Positions 54,809 through 64,000 of a stretch of 64,000 nucleotides of DNA are shown here, one piece after another. The position numbers and the translations under genes are program-made. Numbering within the stretch: position 1 is the first letter of the stretch; the number at the start of each line of letters is the position of its first letter. A model generated the notes under the pieces. It did not search any database. It worked only from the letters and a program-made list of their open reading frames with translations, and was not told the DNA's origin. This DNA comes from Bauldia sp. GTDB taxonomy: Bacteria > Pseudomonadota > Alphaproteobacteria > Rhizobiales > Kaistiaceae. The DNA lies in NCBI GenBank assembly GCA_026126025.1, contig JAHCJZ010000003.1, forward strand, positions 1-64,000, given 5' to 3'.

Positions 54809-55423
54809 GTGACGATCCGCGTCCATCGCCACGACCTTCCCGACCTGTCGCACTATCCCGGCTCCGTCGCCATCGACACCGAGACGATGGGCCTCAACCC
54901 GCACCGCGACCGCCTCTGCCTCGTCCAGCTGTCGCCGGGCGACGGCTCGGCCGACATCGTGCAGATCGACGCCAGCCCGCGCCCGGCCCCGAACCTCCTC
55001 GCGCTCCTCGCCGACCGGACGCGGCCGAAGATCTTCCACTTCGCGCGCTTCGACATGGCGCTCCTCTTCCACACCTTCGGCGTGATGGCGGCGCCCGTCT
55101 TCTGCACCAAGATCGCGTCGCGGCTGACGCGGACCTATACCGACCGGCACAGCCTCAAGGACCTGACGCGCGAGTTCCTCGACATCGAGCTCTCCAAGCA
55201 GCAGCAGAGCTCGGACTGGGGCGCGGCGACGCTTTCCAGCGCGCAGCTCGACTATGCCGCCTCCGACGTCCTCCATCTCCACCGCATTCGCGACGAACTC
55301 GCGGCGCGGCTCGACCGCGATGGGCGGACGGAGCTTGCCGCGGCCTGCTTCGGCTTCCTCGACACCCGCGTCAGGCTCGATCTCGCCGGCTGGGCGGACG
55401 AGGACATTTTCGCCCATAGCTGA
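54809..55423 (+). CDS. Ribonuclease D (exonuclease domain only)
   Basis: The 204-residue protein is a DEDD 3'-5' exonuclease: AIDTETMGL (first two acidic ligands), FHFARFDMALLFHTFG with the third, and YAASDVLHLHRIRDEL with the last Asp. It lacks the two HRDC domains of E. coli RNase D (375 residues), a short form common in Hyphomicrobiales. It starts at a GTG right after the methyltransferase stop and is followed after 97 bases by the lptC-lptA gene. Confidence 0.88.
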   Translation: MTIRVHRHDLPDLSHYPGSVAIDTETMGLNPHRDRLCLVQLSPGDGSADIVQIDASPRPAPNLLALLADRTRPKIFHFARFDMALLFHTFGVMAAPVFCTKIASRLTRTYTDRHSLKDLTREFLDIELSKQQQSSDWGAATLSSAQLDYAASDVLHLHRIRDELAARLDRDGRTELAAACFGFLDTRVRLDLAGWADEDIFAHS

Positions 55424-55520
55424 ACGCGGAACCCCCTCTGGTGGCAAGGGGTTACGTTCTTCGCTACACTGGGGGCGCGCCATCTCGGGCGGCGACGGCC
55501 GGGCTCGCCGAGGCCAGCGT

Positions 55521-57109
55521 ATGAACCAACCCTATTCGCCACCGCAAAGCCGGGCCGCCTTGTCCGGAAGCCGGATCGCCGTGGCGCCGGCGCGCCGCGA
55601 CCATGCCGGCGCGAAGCGCCACAGCCGGCGCGTCGGCCTCCTGCGCATTGCGCTGCCGGTCGCCGCGCTCGCCGGCGTGGCGCTCTATGTCTCAACGCTG
55701 CGCGGCGGCGGCGAGACCGAGGCGCCGCCCGCCGATCCGCCTGCGCTGACTGAGGAGATCCTCGCCGACGAGGCGATGGTGATGCAGGCGCCGCGGATGG
55801 CCGGCTTCCAGGAGGACGGGCGGCCCTACCGGATCGAGGCCGAGCGCGCGATGCAGCGCGCCGACGATGCCGACCTCATCGAGCTTGAGACCGTGCGCGC
55901 GGCGTTCACGCTCGACGACAGCGATGCGCGGGTGACCGCCGACCGCGGCGTCTATGACAGCGCCGGGGCGATGCTGACGCTCGACGGGCGGGTGACGATC
56001 ACCACCGATGCCGGGCTGTCGGCGCGCTTCGAGAACGCGGAGATCGCGCTCGATACCGGGACGATCACGTCCGACGAGCCGGTGGCGATCGAGAGCGACG
56101 GGCGCGTCATTCGCGGCAACCGACTCGTCATCACCGAAGGCGGCGACGCGCTGTCGCTCACCGACGGCGTCATCCTCACCGCGGCCGAGCCGGCGGCAGC
56201 GCAACCCGCTGGCGGCGACGGAATGTTCGGCAGCCTTGGCGGCGGCGGCAGCTTCGAGATTTCCGCCGATTCCCTCGAGCAGGTGGTGGTCGACGGGCGA
56301 CCGCGATTCACCTTCTCCGGGGAGGTGGCGGCCGTGCGCGGGGACACCACGATCACCGCGCCGACGATGGTCGTCAGCGCGCCGCCGGGCGCCGAGGGCA
56401 GCGCTTCCTTCGACCGCATGGTCGCGAGCGGCGGGGTGACGATCGACGCCGGCGGGCGGCGCGTGACCGGGACGGACGCCGAGGTCGACCTTGCCGCCAA
56501 CACGCTCCGGGTCACCGGGGGAACCACGATCCGCGACGGCGAAAGCCGGCTCTCCGGCGGCACGATGCGCGCCGACATGGCCGCCGGCACGGTGATGGTC
56601 GAAGGCGGCCGGGTGCGGTTCTTCAGCCCCGGCGCGGGCGGCGGTGGCGGCGGCGGCGGCGGTGCTTTCGGAGCCTTCCGCACCGGATCGGGCGGGCCGA
56701 CCGAGATCGTCGCCGACCGCTTCAGCCAGACGCCCCGGGACGGCGGCGGCGCCCTCCTCACCTTCTCCGGGAACGTGGTCGCCGATCGCGGCGGCTCGAT
56801 CGTGCGGGCGCCGACCCTCACGGTCCTCGTGCCGGGCGGGGCGGGCGGCGCGATGGACTCCGCGTCGTTCGAGCGGATTGAGGCATCGGGCGGCGTTGAG
56901 GTCAGAGCGGATCGCCAGACGGCGACCGGCGCCAATGCCGTCTTCAACATGGCCGCCGGCACGATCGTGATGACCGGCGCGGTGTCGGTCACCGACGGCA
57001 ACCAGACCCTGTCGGGCGACCGGCTAACGGTCGACATGAACTCCGGCGTCATGACCATGGAGCCGCTGACCCGCGCGATCATCACGCCGCGCGGCGGCGC
57101 GGGGCTGCC

Positions 57110-57113
<4 letters not shown>
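55521..57113 (+). CDS. LptC fused to two LptA (OstA)-like domains
   Basis: The 530-residue protein joins parts that are separate in most bacteria. Residues 1-37 are basic and cytoplasmic, 38-60 one transmembrane segment, 78-222 the LptC beta-jellyroll (FQEDGRPYRIEAERAMQ; ADRGVYDSAGAMLTLDGRV). Residues about 244-368 are a first LptA/OstA domain (FEISADSLEQVVVDGRPRFTFSGEVAAVRGD; ADMAAGTVMVEGG) and about 393-520 a second (TEIVADRF; LLTFSGNVVADRGGSIVRAP; LSGDRLTVDMNSGVM). A nine-glycine run (373-381) links them. It would span the periplasm as a tethered lipopolysaccharide bridge. lptB follows with a GTGA overlap; no separate lptA is seen. Confidence 0.85.
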
Positions 57114-58117
<1,004 letters not shown>

Positions 58118-58187
58118 ACTGGCGACGGGATGCGCTACGAGAAGGGGCAAGCAATAATCAGACCAACCTAGAGTAAGCGTCCCCTCT

Positions 58188-59714
58188 ATGGCCCTCTCCC
58201 AGAGACTGGAGCTCCGGCAAGCCCAATCGCTGGTCATGACTCCGCAGCTGATGCAGGCCATCAAGCTGCTCCAGCTCTCCAGTCTCGATCTTTCCGCCTA
58301 TGTCGATGCGGAGCTCGAACGGAACCCACTCCTCGAACGCGCCGAGACCGACGACGGCCCGCGGCGCGAGGAGGCCTCCGCGGAACCCGCCGAGGCCGCC
58401 CCGGCCTCCGACGCCTGGCTCGAAACCGAGCTGACCGCCCCGCCGGAGACGATCGCCGAGCGGCTCGACACCGACCTCGGCAACGTCTTCCCCGACGACA
58501 ATGGCAATGCGGTCCACCCCGAAGCCCCACCGCCCCTGCCGCAGGAGAGCTGGTCGTCGGTGCCGTCGCGGCAGCCGATCAGCGCGGAGGACTACAATCT
58601 GGAGGCCTTCGTCGCCGGCTCGAAGACGCTGGCGGAGCACCTCACCGACCAGCTGGCACTGGCGGTGCGCGACCCGGCGATGCGGCTCGTCGGGGCGACG
58701 TTGATCGGCGAGCTCGACGAGGCGGGCTATCTGCGCACCGGGGTCGACGAGCTCGCGGCCCGGCTCGGCGCCTCGGCGGAGCTCGTCGCGCGCACGCTGA
58801 CGGTGCTGAAAGGCTTCGAGCCGACCGGCGTCTTCGCCGCCAACCTCGCCGAGTGCCTGGAGCTGCAGCTGCGCGAGCGCAACCGCTTCGACCCGGCGAT
58901 GGCGGCGCTGCTCGGCAATCTCGACCTCGTGGCGCGGCGCGATTATGCGACGCTCCGCAGGCTCTGCGGCGTCGACGAGGCCGACCTCGCCGACATGCTG
59001 TTCGAGCTGCGCTCGCTCGACCCCAAGCCCGGCAGCGGCTTCGAGAACGCGCCCGTGCAGTCGATCGTGCCGGACGTGCTGGTCATCGAGGCGCCGGACG
59101 GCGGCTGGCGGATCGAGCTCAATGGCGAGACGCTGCCGCGCCTTCTCGTCAACCAGAACTATTACGCCGTGATCGCCGGCAAGGCGCGCGGCGACAAGGA
59201 CCGCACCTTCCTCTCCGAGTGCTTCCAGACCGCGAACTGGCTGGTGAAGAGCCTCGACCAGCGCGCCAAGACCATCCTCAAGGTCGCCACCGAGATCGTG
59301 CGCCAGCAGGACGGCTTCCTCGCCCACGGCGTCGAGCACCTCCGCCCGCTCAACCTCAAGGCGGTCGCCGAGGCGATCGGGATGCACGAATCGACGGTGA
59401 GCCGCGTCACCTCGAACAAGTACATGGCGACAACGCGCGGCATCTTCGAGATGAAGTACTTCTTCACCTCCGCGATCGCCTCGGCGCAGGGCGGCGAGGC
59501 GCATTCGGCGGAGGCCGTCCGCCACCGCATCCGCAGCCTCATCGACGGGGAGTCGGTCAACGTCCTTTCCGACGACACGATCGTGAAACTGCTGCGCCAA
59601 TCGGGTGTTGATATCGCGCGGCGCACGGTCGCCAAGTACCGGGAAGCGATGCAGATTCCGTCCTCGGTGCAGCGCCGTCGCGACAAGCAGGTCGCCGCTT
59701 CGGCAAGCGCCTGA
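58188..59714 (+). CDS. rpoN: RNA polymerase sigma-54 factor
   Basis: The 508-residue protein follows the sigma-54 order: a Gln/Leu-rich region I (RLELRQAQSLVMTPQLMQAIKLLQLS), an acidic region II, the core-binding region (LEAFVAGSKTLAEHLTDQL; GYLRTGVDELAARLG), and the C-terminal DNA-binding domain with the HTH (LKAVAEAIGMHESTVSRVTSNKYM) and the RpoN box (ARRTVAKYRE). It lies 70 bases after lptB; lpt-rpoN-hpf-ptsN is the usual order, but hpf is missing here. Confidence 0.97.
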   Translation: MALSQRLELRQAQSLVMTPQLMQAIKLLQLSSLDLSAYVDAELERNPLLERAETDDGPRREEASAEPAEAAPASDAWLETELTAPPETIAERLDTDLGNVFPDDNGNAVHPEAPPPLPQESWSSVPSRQPISAEDYNLEAFVAGSKTLAEHLTDQLALAVRDPAMRLVGATLIGELDEAGYLRTGVDELAARLGASAELVARTLTVLKGFEPTGVFAANLAECLELQLRERNRFDPAMAALLGNLDLVARRDYATLRRLCGVDEADLADMLFELRSLDPKPGSGFENAPVQSIVPDVLVIEAPDGGWRIELNGETLPRLLVNQNYYAVIAGKARGDKDRTFLSECFQTANWLVKSLDQRAKTILKVATEIVRQQDGFLAHGVEHLRPLNLKAVAEAIGMHESTVSRVTSNKYMATTRGIFEMKYFFTSAIASAQGGEAHSAEAVRHRIRSLIDGESVNVLSDDTIVKLLRQSGVDIARRTVAKYREAMQIPSSVQRRRDKQVAASASA

Positions 59715-59726
59715 TCACAGCCTTCC

Positions 59727-59752
59727 CCCGCCACATTTGACTTGGTGGCGGG
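59727..59752 (+). terminator. rpoN terminator-like stem-loop
   Basis: CCCGCCAC (59727-59734) and GTGGCGGG (59745-59752) form an 8-base perfect stem with a 10-base AT-rich loop, 13 bases after the rpoN stop. There is no T run. It probably ends or processes the lpt-rpoN transcript and leaves ptsN with its own leader. Confidence 0.55.
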
Positions 59753-59800
59753 TGGTCCGTAGAAGGGCGCCCGACATGACGGCACGCGACCGGTCAGGCG

Positions 59801-59835
59801 CCTCCGCAGGAGGAGGTGATCGGCCCCAAAGGGGC
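59801..59835 (+). promoter_or_regulatory. Leader segment with extended anti-Shine-Dalgarno match
   Basis: The 11 bases AGGAGGTGATC (59811-59821) are exactly complementary to the 3' end of 16S rRNA. They overlap a small hairpin CCTCC-GCA-GGAGG (59801-59813) and precede GCCCC-AAA-GGGGC (59823-59835). No ATG lies at a usable distance; a GTG overlaps the site itself. The 401-base space 59715-60115 otherwise shows no convincing gene. It may be a ribosome-binding leader element or small RNA for ptsN. Confidence 0.4.
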
Positions 59836-60115
59836 GGCGGACGCGGTACACGAAGCCAGCCGCGGCAGTTCGCCCGGCACGTCAACGCAGCAAGGGTACA
59901 AGTCAGCTTCCGATGACCTTCCTGCAGCGGGAATTCCGATTCGCCGACCTGCGCCGTTCGCGCGCGGGCTGCGGCGGGACAGCGGGTCGGGCATGACTCA
60001 AGCGCAGGCGTTCGCGGTCCGCCGCGGGCTTCATTCCTGGCCGTCCGACGCCGCCGCCGTTCCGGCCGGCAGCGAAGGCAACGGCCAGCTCCAGCATTCT
60101 TCGGGACGTCGCACC

Positions 60116-60580
60116 ATGGATCTGAGTGACCTCATCCGCCCGGACTCGGTCGTCCCGGCGATGAAAGCCAACAGCAAGAAGCAGGCGATCCAGGAGCTTG
60201 CCGCCCGGGGCGCCCAGCTTACCGGGCTCGACGAGCGCCAGATATTCGACACGCTGCTGCAGCGCGAGAAGCTCGGCTCGACCGGCGTCGGCGGCGGCGT
60301 CGCGATTCCGCACGGCAAGCTCGCCGGCATCGACCGCATCCACGGCGTCTTCGCGCGCATGGCGCGGCCGATCGATTTCGAGGCGCTCGACGACCAGGCG
60401 GTCGACCTCGTGTTCCTCCTCCTCGCGCCGGAGAATGCCGGCGCCGACCATCTGAAGGCGCTCGCCCGCATCGCGCGGATCCTCCGCGAGCCCGGCGTCG
60501 CCGATCGCCTGCGCATGGCGTCGGACGCCAACGCGCTCTACGCGGTGCTGACCGAGACCGCGACGCCGAGCGCCGCCTGA
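60116..60580 (+). CDS. ptsN: PTS IIA-like nitrogen-regulatory protein
   Basis: The 154-residue EIIA-Ntr protein is the last partner of the nitrogen phosphotransferase relay (PtsP-PtsO-PtsN) that tunes potassium transport and other regulation. The phosphoacceptor is His66 in GVAIPHGKL; flanking DLIRPDSVVPAM, DEALDDQAVDLVFLLLAPE-like LDDQAVDLVFLLLAPENAG and LRMASDANALYAVL fit the family. The ATG at 60116 gives the family start DLSDLIRP; the frame is open 100 codons upstream, but that part is leader sequence. Confidence 0.95.
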   Translation: MDLSDLIRPDSVVPAMKANSKKQAIQELAARGAQLTGLDERQIFDTLLQREKLGSTGVGGGVAIPHGKLAGIDRIHGVFARMARPIDFEALDDQAVDLVFLLLAPENAGADHLKALARIARILREPGVADRLRMASDANALYAVLTETATPSAA

Positions 60581-60617
60581 CATTTGCGGCGCAGTCATCG
60601 CGGCGTAGACTCGCGCG

Positions 60618-61004
60618 ATGGCGACTGCGAAGCAGACCAGCGTCCCCGAGCGTGCGCTTGCGCTCTATCGCGCGGCGCTTGAGGCGGTGCCCGGGCTGGA
60701 GGAGAAGTCCAACTTCGGCGCGGCGTACACCGCCATCAACGGCAACATGTATTCGATGATCTCCAAACACGGGCTCGTCGGCGTACGCCTGCCGCCGGAC
60801 GAGCGCGACGCCTTCATGGCCGAGCACGGCACCGAGCTCTTCCGCGGCGATCCCGCATGGCCGCCGGCAAAGGAGTTCGTCGCGGTTCCCGCAGCGATGC
60901 TGGCCGACACGCCGCGGCTTGCGGCGCTGATCGACCACGCCTTCCGCTATACCCGGACGCTGAAGCCGAAGCCGACCACGCGGCCGAAGAAGCCGAAGCC
61001 CTGA
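60618..61004 (+). CDS. TfoX/Sxy N-terminal domain protein
   Basis: The 128-residue protein has the TfoX_N-like core (MYSMISKHGLVGVRLPPDERDAFMAEHGTELF) preceded by NFGAAYTAINGN and followed by a basic Lys/Pro tail (LKPKPTTRPKKPKP). TfoX N-domain proteins are small and mostly uncharacterised outside competence regulation in gamma-proteobacteria. It overlaps the next gene by TGATG, implying coupling with the exonuclease. Confidence 0.78.
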   Translation: MATAKQTSVPERALALYRAALEAVPGLEEKSNFGAAYTAINGNMYSMISKHGLVGVRLPPDERDAFMAEHGTELFRGDPAWPPAKEFVAVPAAMLADTPRLAALIDHAFRYTRTLKPKPTTRPKKPKP

Positions 61005-62017
61005 TGCGTGCCGAAGACCTCCTCTGCCCCGGACCCGGCGGACTCTACAGCCCGCTCGGCGGCTTCCATGTCGACCCGACGAAAGCGGTGCCGAAGGCGC
61101 TGATCACGCACGGCCATTCCGACCATGCGCGGCCGGGGCACGAGGCGGTGCTCGCCACCGCCGAGACGCTCGCGATCATGGAAGCGCGCTACGGGGCGGA
61201 CTTCGCGCGCTCGACGCAGGCGATACGCTTCCACGAGCCGATGAAGGTCGGCGGCGCGACCGTCACCTTCGTGCCTGCCGGGCACGTCCTCGGCTCGGCG
61301 CAGATCGTGGTCGAGCATGGCGACTGCCGCGTCGTCGCCTCCGGCGACTACAAGCGCCAGCCGGATTCGACCTGCGCCGGCTTCGAGCCGGTCGAATGCG
61401 ACGTCTTCATCACCGAGGCGACGTTCGGCCTCCCGGTGTTCCGCCACCCCGACGCCGCGGCCGAGATCGGACGGCTGATCGACTCGCTGGCGCTCTTTCC
61501 CGAACGCACGCATCTCATCGGCGCCTACTCGCTCGGCAAGACGCAGCGCGTGATCCGGCTCCTGCGCGACGCCGGCTACGACAAGCCGATCTATCTCCAC
61601 GGCGCGTCCGAGACGCTGTGCCGGCTCTACGAATCCCAGGGCGTCGCGCTCGGCCCGCTGGCGCCCGCCACCGACAACCGCAAGAGCCGCGCCGATTTCG
61701 CGGGCGAGATCGTCATCGGCCCGTCGGGCTCCTATGACGACCGCTGGTCGCGGCGCTTCGCCGACCCGCTGATCATTGCGGCCTCGGGCTGGATGCGGGT
61801 GCGCCAGCGCGCCAAGCAGGGCGGCGTCGAGCTGCCGCTCGTCATCTCCGACCATTCCGACTGGGACGAGCTCTGCCGGACGATCCGCGAGACCGGCGCC
61901 GGCGAGGTCTGGGTCACCCATGGCCGCGAGGAGGCGCTGGTGCACTGGTGCCGGCTCAACGGCATCCCGGCGCGGCCGCTCCACCTCGTCGGCTATGAGG
62001 ACGAAGAGGCGGAGTGA
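61004..62017 (+). CDS. Ligase-associated DNA exonuclease (metallo-beta-lactamase fold)
   Basis: The 337-residue protein has the MBL-fold/beta-CASP layout: metal motif THGHSDHARPGH, VPAGHVLGSAQIVVEHG, ASGDYKRQPDSTCAGFEP, EATFGLPVFRHPD, and the later beta-CASP blocks (IGAYSLGKTQRVIRLLRDAGY; VISDHSDWDELCR; VWVTHGREEALV). This is the exonuclease normally encoded beside an ATP-dependent DNA ligase and an Lhr-like helicase; neither is next to it here. Its end overlaps the convergent MFS gene by 25 bases. Confidence 0.9.
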   Translation: MRAEDLLCPGPGGLYSPLGGFHVDPTKAVPKALITHGHSDHARPGHEAVLATAETLAIMEARYGADFARSTQAIRFHEPMKVGGATVTFVPAGHVLGSAQIVVEHGDCRVVASGDYKRQPDSTCAGFEPVECDVFITEATFGLPVFRHPDAAAEIGRLIDSLALFPERTHLIGAYSLGKTQRVIRLLRDAGYDKPIYLHGASETLCRLYESQGVALGPLAPATDNRKSRADFAGEIVIGPSGSYDDRWSRRFADPLIIAASGWMRVRQRAKQGGVELPLVISDHSDWDELCRTIRETGAGEVWVTHGREEALVHWCRLNGIPARPLHLVGYEDEEAE

Positions 62018-63252
62018 TCCGCCGCCGCCTTCGGGCGGCCGCGCAGTGCCGGAACGAAGGGCGTCGCAAGGCCGAGGACGAGCTGGATGGCGCCGCCGGC
62101 CACGAACGCCGCCGCCGTGCCGAAGGCCGCGGCGATCGCGCTGCCGCCGAACGGGGCGATCACCATCGCGCCGGTGATGGCCGCCTCGCCCGCCGCGGAC
62201 GCCCGGCCGATCCGGTCGGGCGGCACCTCGCGCTGAACGATGGTGCGATAGGGCACGAGCGTCGCGCCGCTTGCGAAGCCCATCATGCCGGTCGCGGCGA
62301 GAAAGGCGGCCGCACCGAGCGGCGCGCCGGCGAGGACGAGGCTGGCGAATGTCACGGTCACCGCTCCGCCGAGCACCGCGAAGGCCGCCATCCACAGGAT
62401 CGGGTGCGTTGCCGACCAGCGGCCGGCGAGCAGCGATCCGACCAGCCCGCCGAAGCCGGACGCCGCGATGCTGAGCCCGAAGATGTCGGCGCCGAGGCTG
62501 AGATCGGCCGCGAGCAGCGCGATCAGCGCGTCGTGGAGGAAGTAGGAGAAATAGGTGATGCAGACGAAGATCAGCACCGCCATCAGGAGGCGGTTCCGCC
62601 GGAACTCGCGAATGCCGGCCGTCGCCTGACGGACGAACGATTCCCGCTCGGCAGCGGGCGCCGTCTCCCGCGCCGGGAGGATCACGCGCGCGGCGACGGC
62701 GGCGGCAACCAGCGACAGCACGATGTTGGCGGCGAACACCGACTGGATCGGCAAGGCGGCGATCCAGATGCCGCCGAGCGCCGGGCCCACGATCTTCGAG
62801 GTCTGGTTGATCGCCTGATGGATGCCGTTGGCGGCGCTGAGGAGGTCGACGGGCGTGGACGCCTGGATCGCCGCCTGCCGCGCCGGCGTGAACGCGGAAT
62901 CGACCGAGGCGCGCAGGAAGACGAGGGCGAGCACCAGCGCCGTCGACGGCTGCAGAAGCAGGAACGCGGTGACGATGGCGCGGCCGAGATTGCTGAGGAC
63001 GAGCACGCGGCGAAGCGACGTGCGGTCGACCAGCACCGCGAAAAGCGGCCCGATCACGACATAGGGTACGACCAGCGCGACCGCGAAGAAGGCGAGCGCG
63101 AACGGGCCTTCGCCGCGGACGAACACCAGCAGCGCGATCACCGCCGCATAGTCGAGCCAGTCGGCGAAATCCGCCGGAACCGACGCCAGCGCCAGCCGCC
63201 GCGGCGCCGGCAGCGCGAGGAGCCGGCGATAGGGGCTCGCGGTTTCGCTCAA
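61993..63252 (-). CDS. MFS transporter
   Basis: The 419-residue protein has about twelve hydrophobic segments in two halves (FADWLDYAAVIALLVF first; SVFAANIVLSLVAAAVAARV and later VLIFVCITYFSYFLHDAL; AAFLAATGMMGFASG). The loop between segments 2 and 3 (VDRTSLRRVLVLSNLGRAIV) is the usual MFS motif A region. The layout resembles drug or metabolite efflux (MFS_3/TMEM-like). The start is unclear: TTG at 63252 gives SETASPYRRLLALPAPRRL; I take it for lack of an ATG. Function cannot be refined. Confidence 0.82.
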   Translation of the reverse strand: MSETASPYRRLLALPAPRRLALASVPADFADWLDYAAVIALLVFVRGEGPFALAFFAVALVVPYVVIGPLFAVLVDRTSLRRVLVLSNLGRAIVTAFLLLQPSTALVLALVFLRASVDSAFTPARQAAIQASTPVDLLSAANGIHQAINQTSKIVGPALGGIWIAALPIQSVFAANIVLSLVAAAVAARVILPARETAPAAERESFVRQATAGIREFRRNRLLMAVLIFVCITYFSYFLHDALIALLAADLSLGADIFGLSIAASGFGGLVGSLLAGRWSATHPILWMAAFAVLGGAVTVTFASLVLAGAPLGAAAFLAATGMMGFASGATLVPYRTIVQREVPPDRIGRASAAGEAAITGAMVIAPFGGSAIAAAFGTAAAFVAGGAIQLVLGLATPFVPALRGRPKAAADHSASSSS

Positions 63253-63403
63253 GATTTGCGCGCCCCGGGAGGGGCGAGAGGGGTCGCGAGCACCATCGGG
63301 TCCGGCATAGGCGCACTCTGGGGTCGCGGTTTGCACGAAGCAACGGCGGCACGCACGGATTCGCGTCGCAGAGCGAGCTCAAATGCGGCGCAGTCCCAGT
63401 TGT

Positions 63404-63595
63404 GGTTCCCTCCCGCCTTGTGGGGGAGGGTTGGGAGGGGGGTCGCGCAGCGGGCTCTGCTCCCGACGGGTGCGGCGCGCGCGCAGACTGCGGGGCACTG
63501 CTCGGGCGAGAAGGTCGCGGTACCCTTTGGCGTCCCGCCCGGCTGATCCGCCGTGGCCCCCTCCCTACCCCTCCCCCATAAAGGGGGAGGGAACC
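63404..63595. repeat. Long inverted repeat, family C
   Basis: Arms at 63404-63443 and 63555-63595 are inverted near-copies (GGTTCCCTCCC at one edge, GGGAGGGAACC at the other). Each arm holds its own small hairpin of CCCTCCC against GGGAGGG. The loop of about 111 bases shows nothing else recognisable. It fills most of the 403-base gap (63253-63655) between the divergent MFS and AAC(3)-family genes. Confidence 0.65.
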
Positions 63596-63655
63596 GGGCT
63601 GGTGGGCCGCGCTCCATGCGTTCCTGTTTCGGTCCGGACCGCCTAAATAGGGCGG

Positions 63656-64000
63656 ATGACCGAGGCTCCCGTCACGATCGACGCGATGACCGGCCAGCTC
63701 CGCGCGCTCGGCGTTGGGGCGGGCGGCGTGCTGCTGGTGCACACCTCGTTTCGCGCCGTGCGGCCTGTGGAGGGCGGGCCGGGGGGACTGATCGCGGCGC
63801 TGCAGGCGGCGGTCGGGCCGGAAGGCACGCTGGTGATGCCGTCCTGGACCGACCGCGACGACGCGCCGTTCGATCCAGCGGCGGATCGCGCCAATACCGA
63901 TCTCGGGGTGGTGGCGGACATTTTCTGGCGGCTCCCCGGCGTGCTGCGCAGCGATCATCCCTTCGCCTTCGCGGCGCGCGGCCCAAAAGCGGCGGCGCTC
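63656..64000 (+). CDS. AAC(3) family N-acetyltransferase (partial, runs off window)
   Basis: An open frame starts at the ATG at 63656 and continues to the window end (115 codons). The visible part matches the aminoglycoside 3-N-acetyltransferase (Antibiotic_NAT) family: [77 protein letters not shown]. Chromosomal members of this family often act on other amines, so resistance cannot be inferred. The C-terminal catalytic half lies outside the window. Confidence 0.88.
   Translation, partial: MTEAPVTIDAMTGQLRALGVGAGGVLLVHTSFRAVRPVEGGPGGLIAALQAAVGPEGTLVMPSWTDRDDAPFDPAADRANTDLGVVADIFWRLPGVLRSDHPFAFAARGPKAAAL

Noticed and set aside
59816-60115. A 100-codon N-terminal extension of ptsN
   Set aside because: EIIA-Ntr proteins start at the DLSDLIRP block; the extension shows no domain, and its GTG lies within the anti-Shine-Dalgarno match itself.
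59753-60115. tmRNA, SRP RNA, 6S RNA or cobalamin riboswitch in the rpoN-ptsN gap
   Set aside because: None of the hallmark sequences of these RNAs is present; only the small hairpins and 11-base match are supported.
60947-63958. A minus-strand open frame of about 1000 codons
   Set aside because: It is antisense to the exonuclease and shifted against the MFS gene, is Arg/Gly-rich without family motifs, and exists because GC-rich DNA has few stops.

Overview
The window is a compact, very GC-rich stretch (about 70% by eye) of a bacterial chromosome. Gene order and family content point to an alphaproteobacterium of the order Hyphomicrobiales (Rhizobiales). The evidence is a DUF6101 gene, a PhoR-PstSCAB-PhoU-PhoB locus, an NDUFA9-like gene convergent with uppP, a RibB with a degenerate GTP cyclohydrolase II tail, long PstA and PstC proteins with extra periplasmic domains, a CysNC fusion and the lpt-rpoN-ptsN cluster. 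Genus cannot be told from the sequence alone. I see no prophage, insertion sequence, CRISPR array or rRNA operon; the window is mostly core housekeeping genome.

Layout. 0-6 kb: pdxH, a small lipoprotein, a DnaJ/CbpA-type chaperone, a BrnT/BrnA toxin-antitoxin pair, tsaC, an enoyl-CoA hydratase, a histone-deacetylase-family hydrolase and xseB. 6-11 kb: dxs, SCO1/SenC, tlyA and a TrmA/RumA-type RNA methyltransferase. 11-16 kb: aroC-ribB, a YciE/YciF protein, and fabI followed by a histidine phosphatase. 15.6-17.4 kb: a secreted COG4315 protein, an ECF sigma factor and its membrane anti-sigma factor. 17.4-27.2 kb: an FAD oxidase, DUF6101, ubiA, a LysE exporter, purD, an I78 inhibitor lipoprotein, a large membrane protein, a VOC protein, tRNA-Leu(CAG), an NDUFA9-like protein and uppP. 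27.6-30.9 kb: an overlapping run of GST, queG, YdeI-like and SDR genes. 31-38.5 kb: HPF with a cold-shock-like tail, infC with an AUU start, rpmI-rplT, and pheS-pheT split by a decayed DUF4258/DUF2283 pair. 38.5-46.2 kb: the phosphate regulon, reading phoR, pstS, pstC, pstA, pstB, phoU, phoB on the minus strand. 46.4-53.3 kb: an unknown membrane protein, sulfate activation (cysQ, cysD, cysNC) and an omega-aminotransferase. 53.3-64 kb: an SAM methyltransferase with RNase D, an LptC-LptA-LptA fusion, lptB, rpoN, ptsN, a TfoX-like protein with a ligase-associated exonuclease, an MFS transporter and the start of an AAC(3)-family gene that runs off the window.

The most unusual items are: (1) one polypeptide joining LptC to two LptA-like domains, with no separate lptA; (2) a DUF4258 gene reduced to its two ends beside an intact DUF2283 gene, embedded between pheS and pheT; (3) a 401-base gap between rpoN and ptsN, where hpf normally lies, holding an 11-base perfect match to the anti-Shine-Dalgarno sequence without a nearby start codon; (4) a three-repeat PHO box overlapping the phoR stop codon; (5) unusual starts (AUU in infC, probably CUG in queG). 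Three families of dispersed palindromic repeats fill many of the longer intergenic spaces. Most genes are packed tightly, often with ATGA, GTGA or TGATG overlaps, so translational coupling is common.
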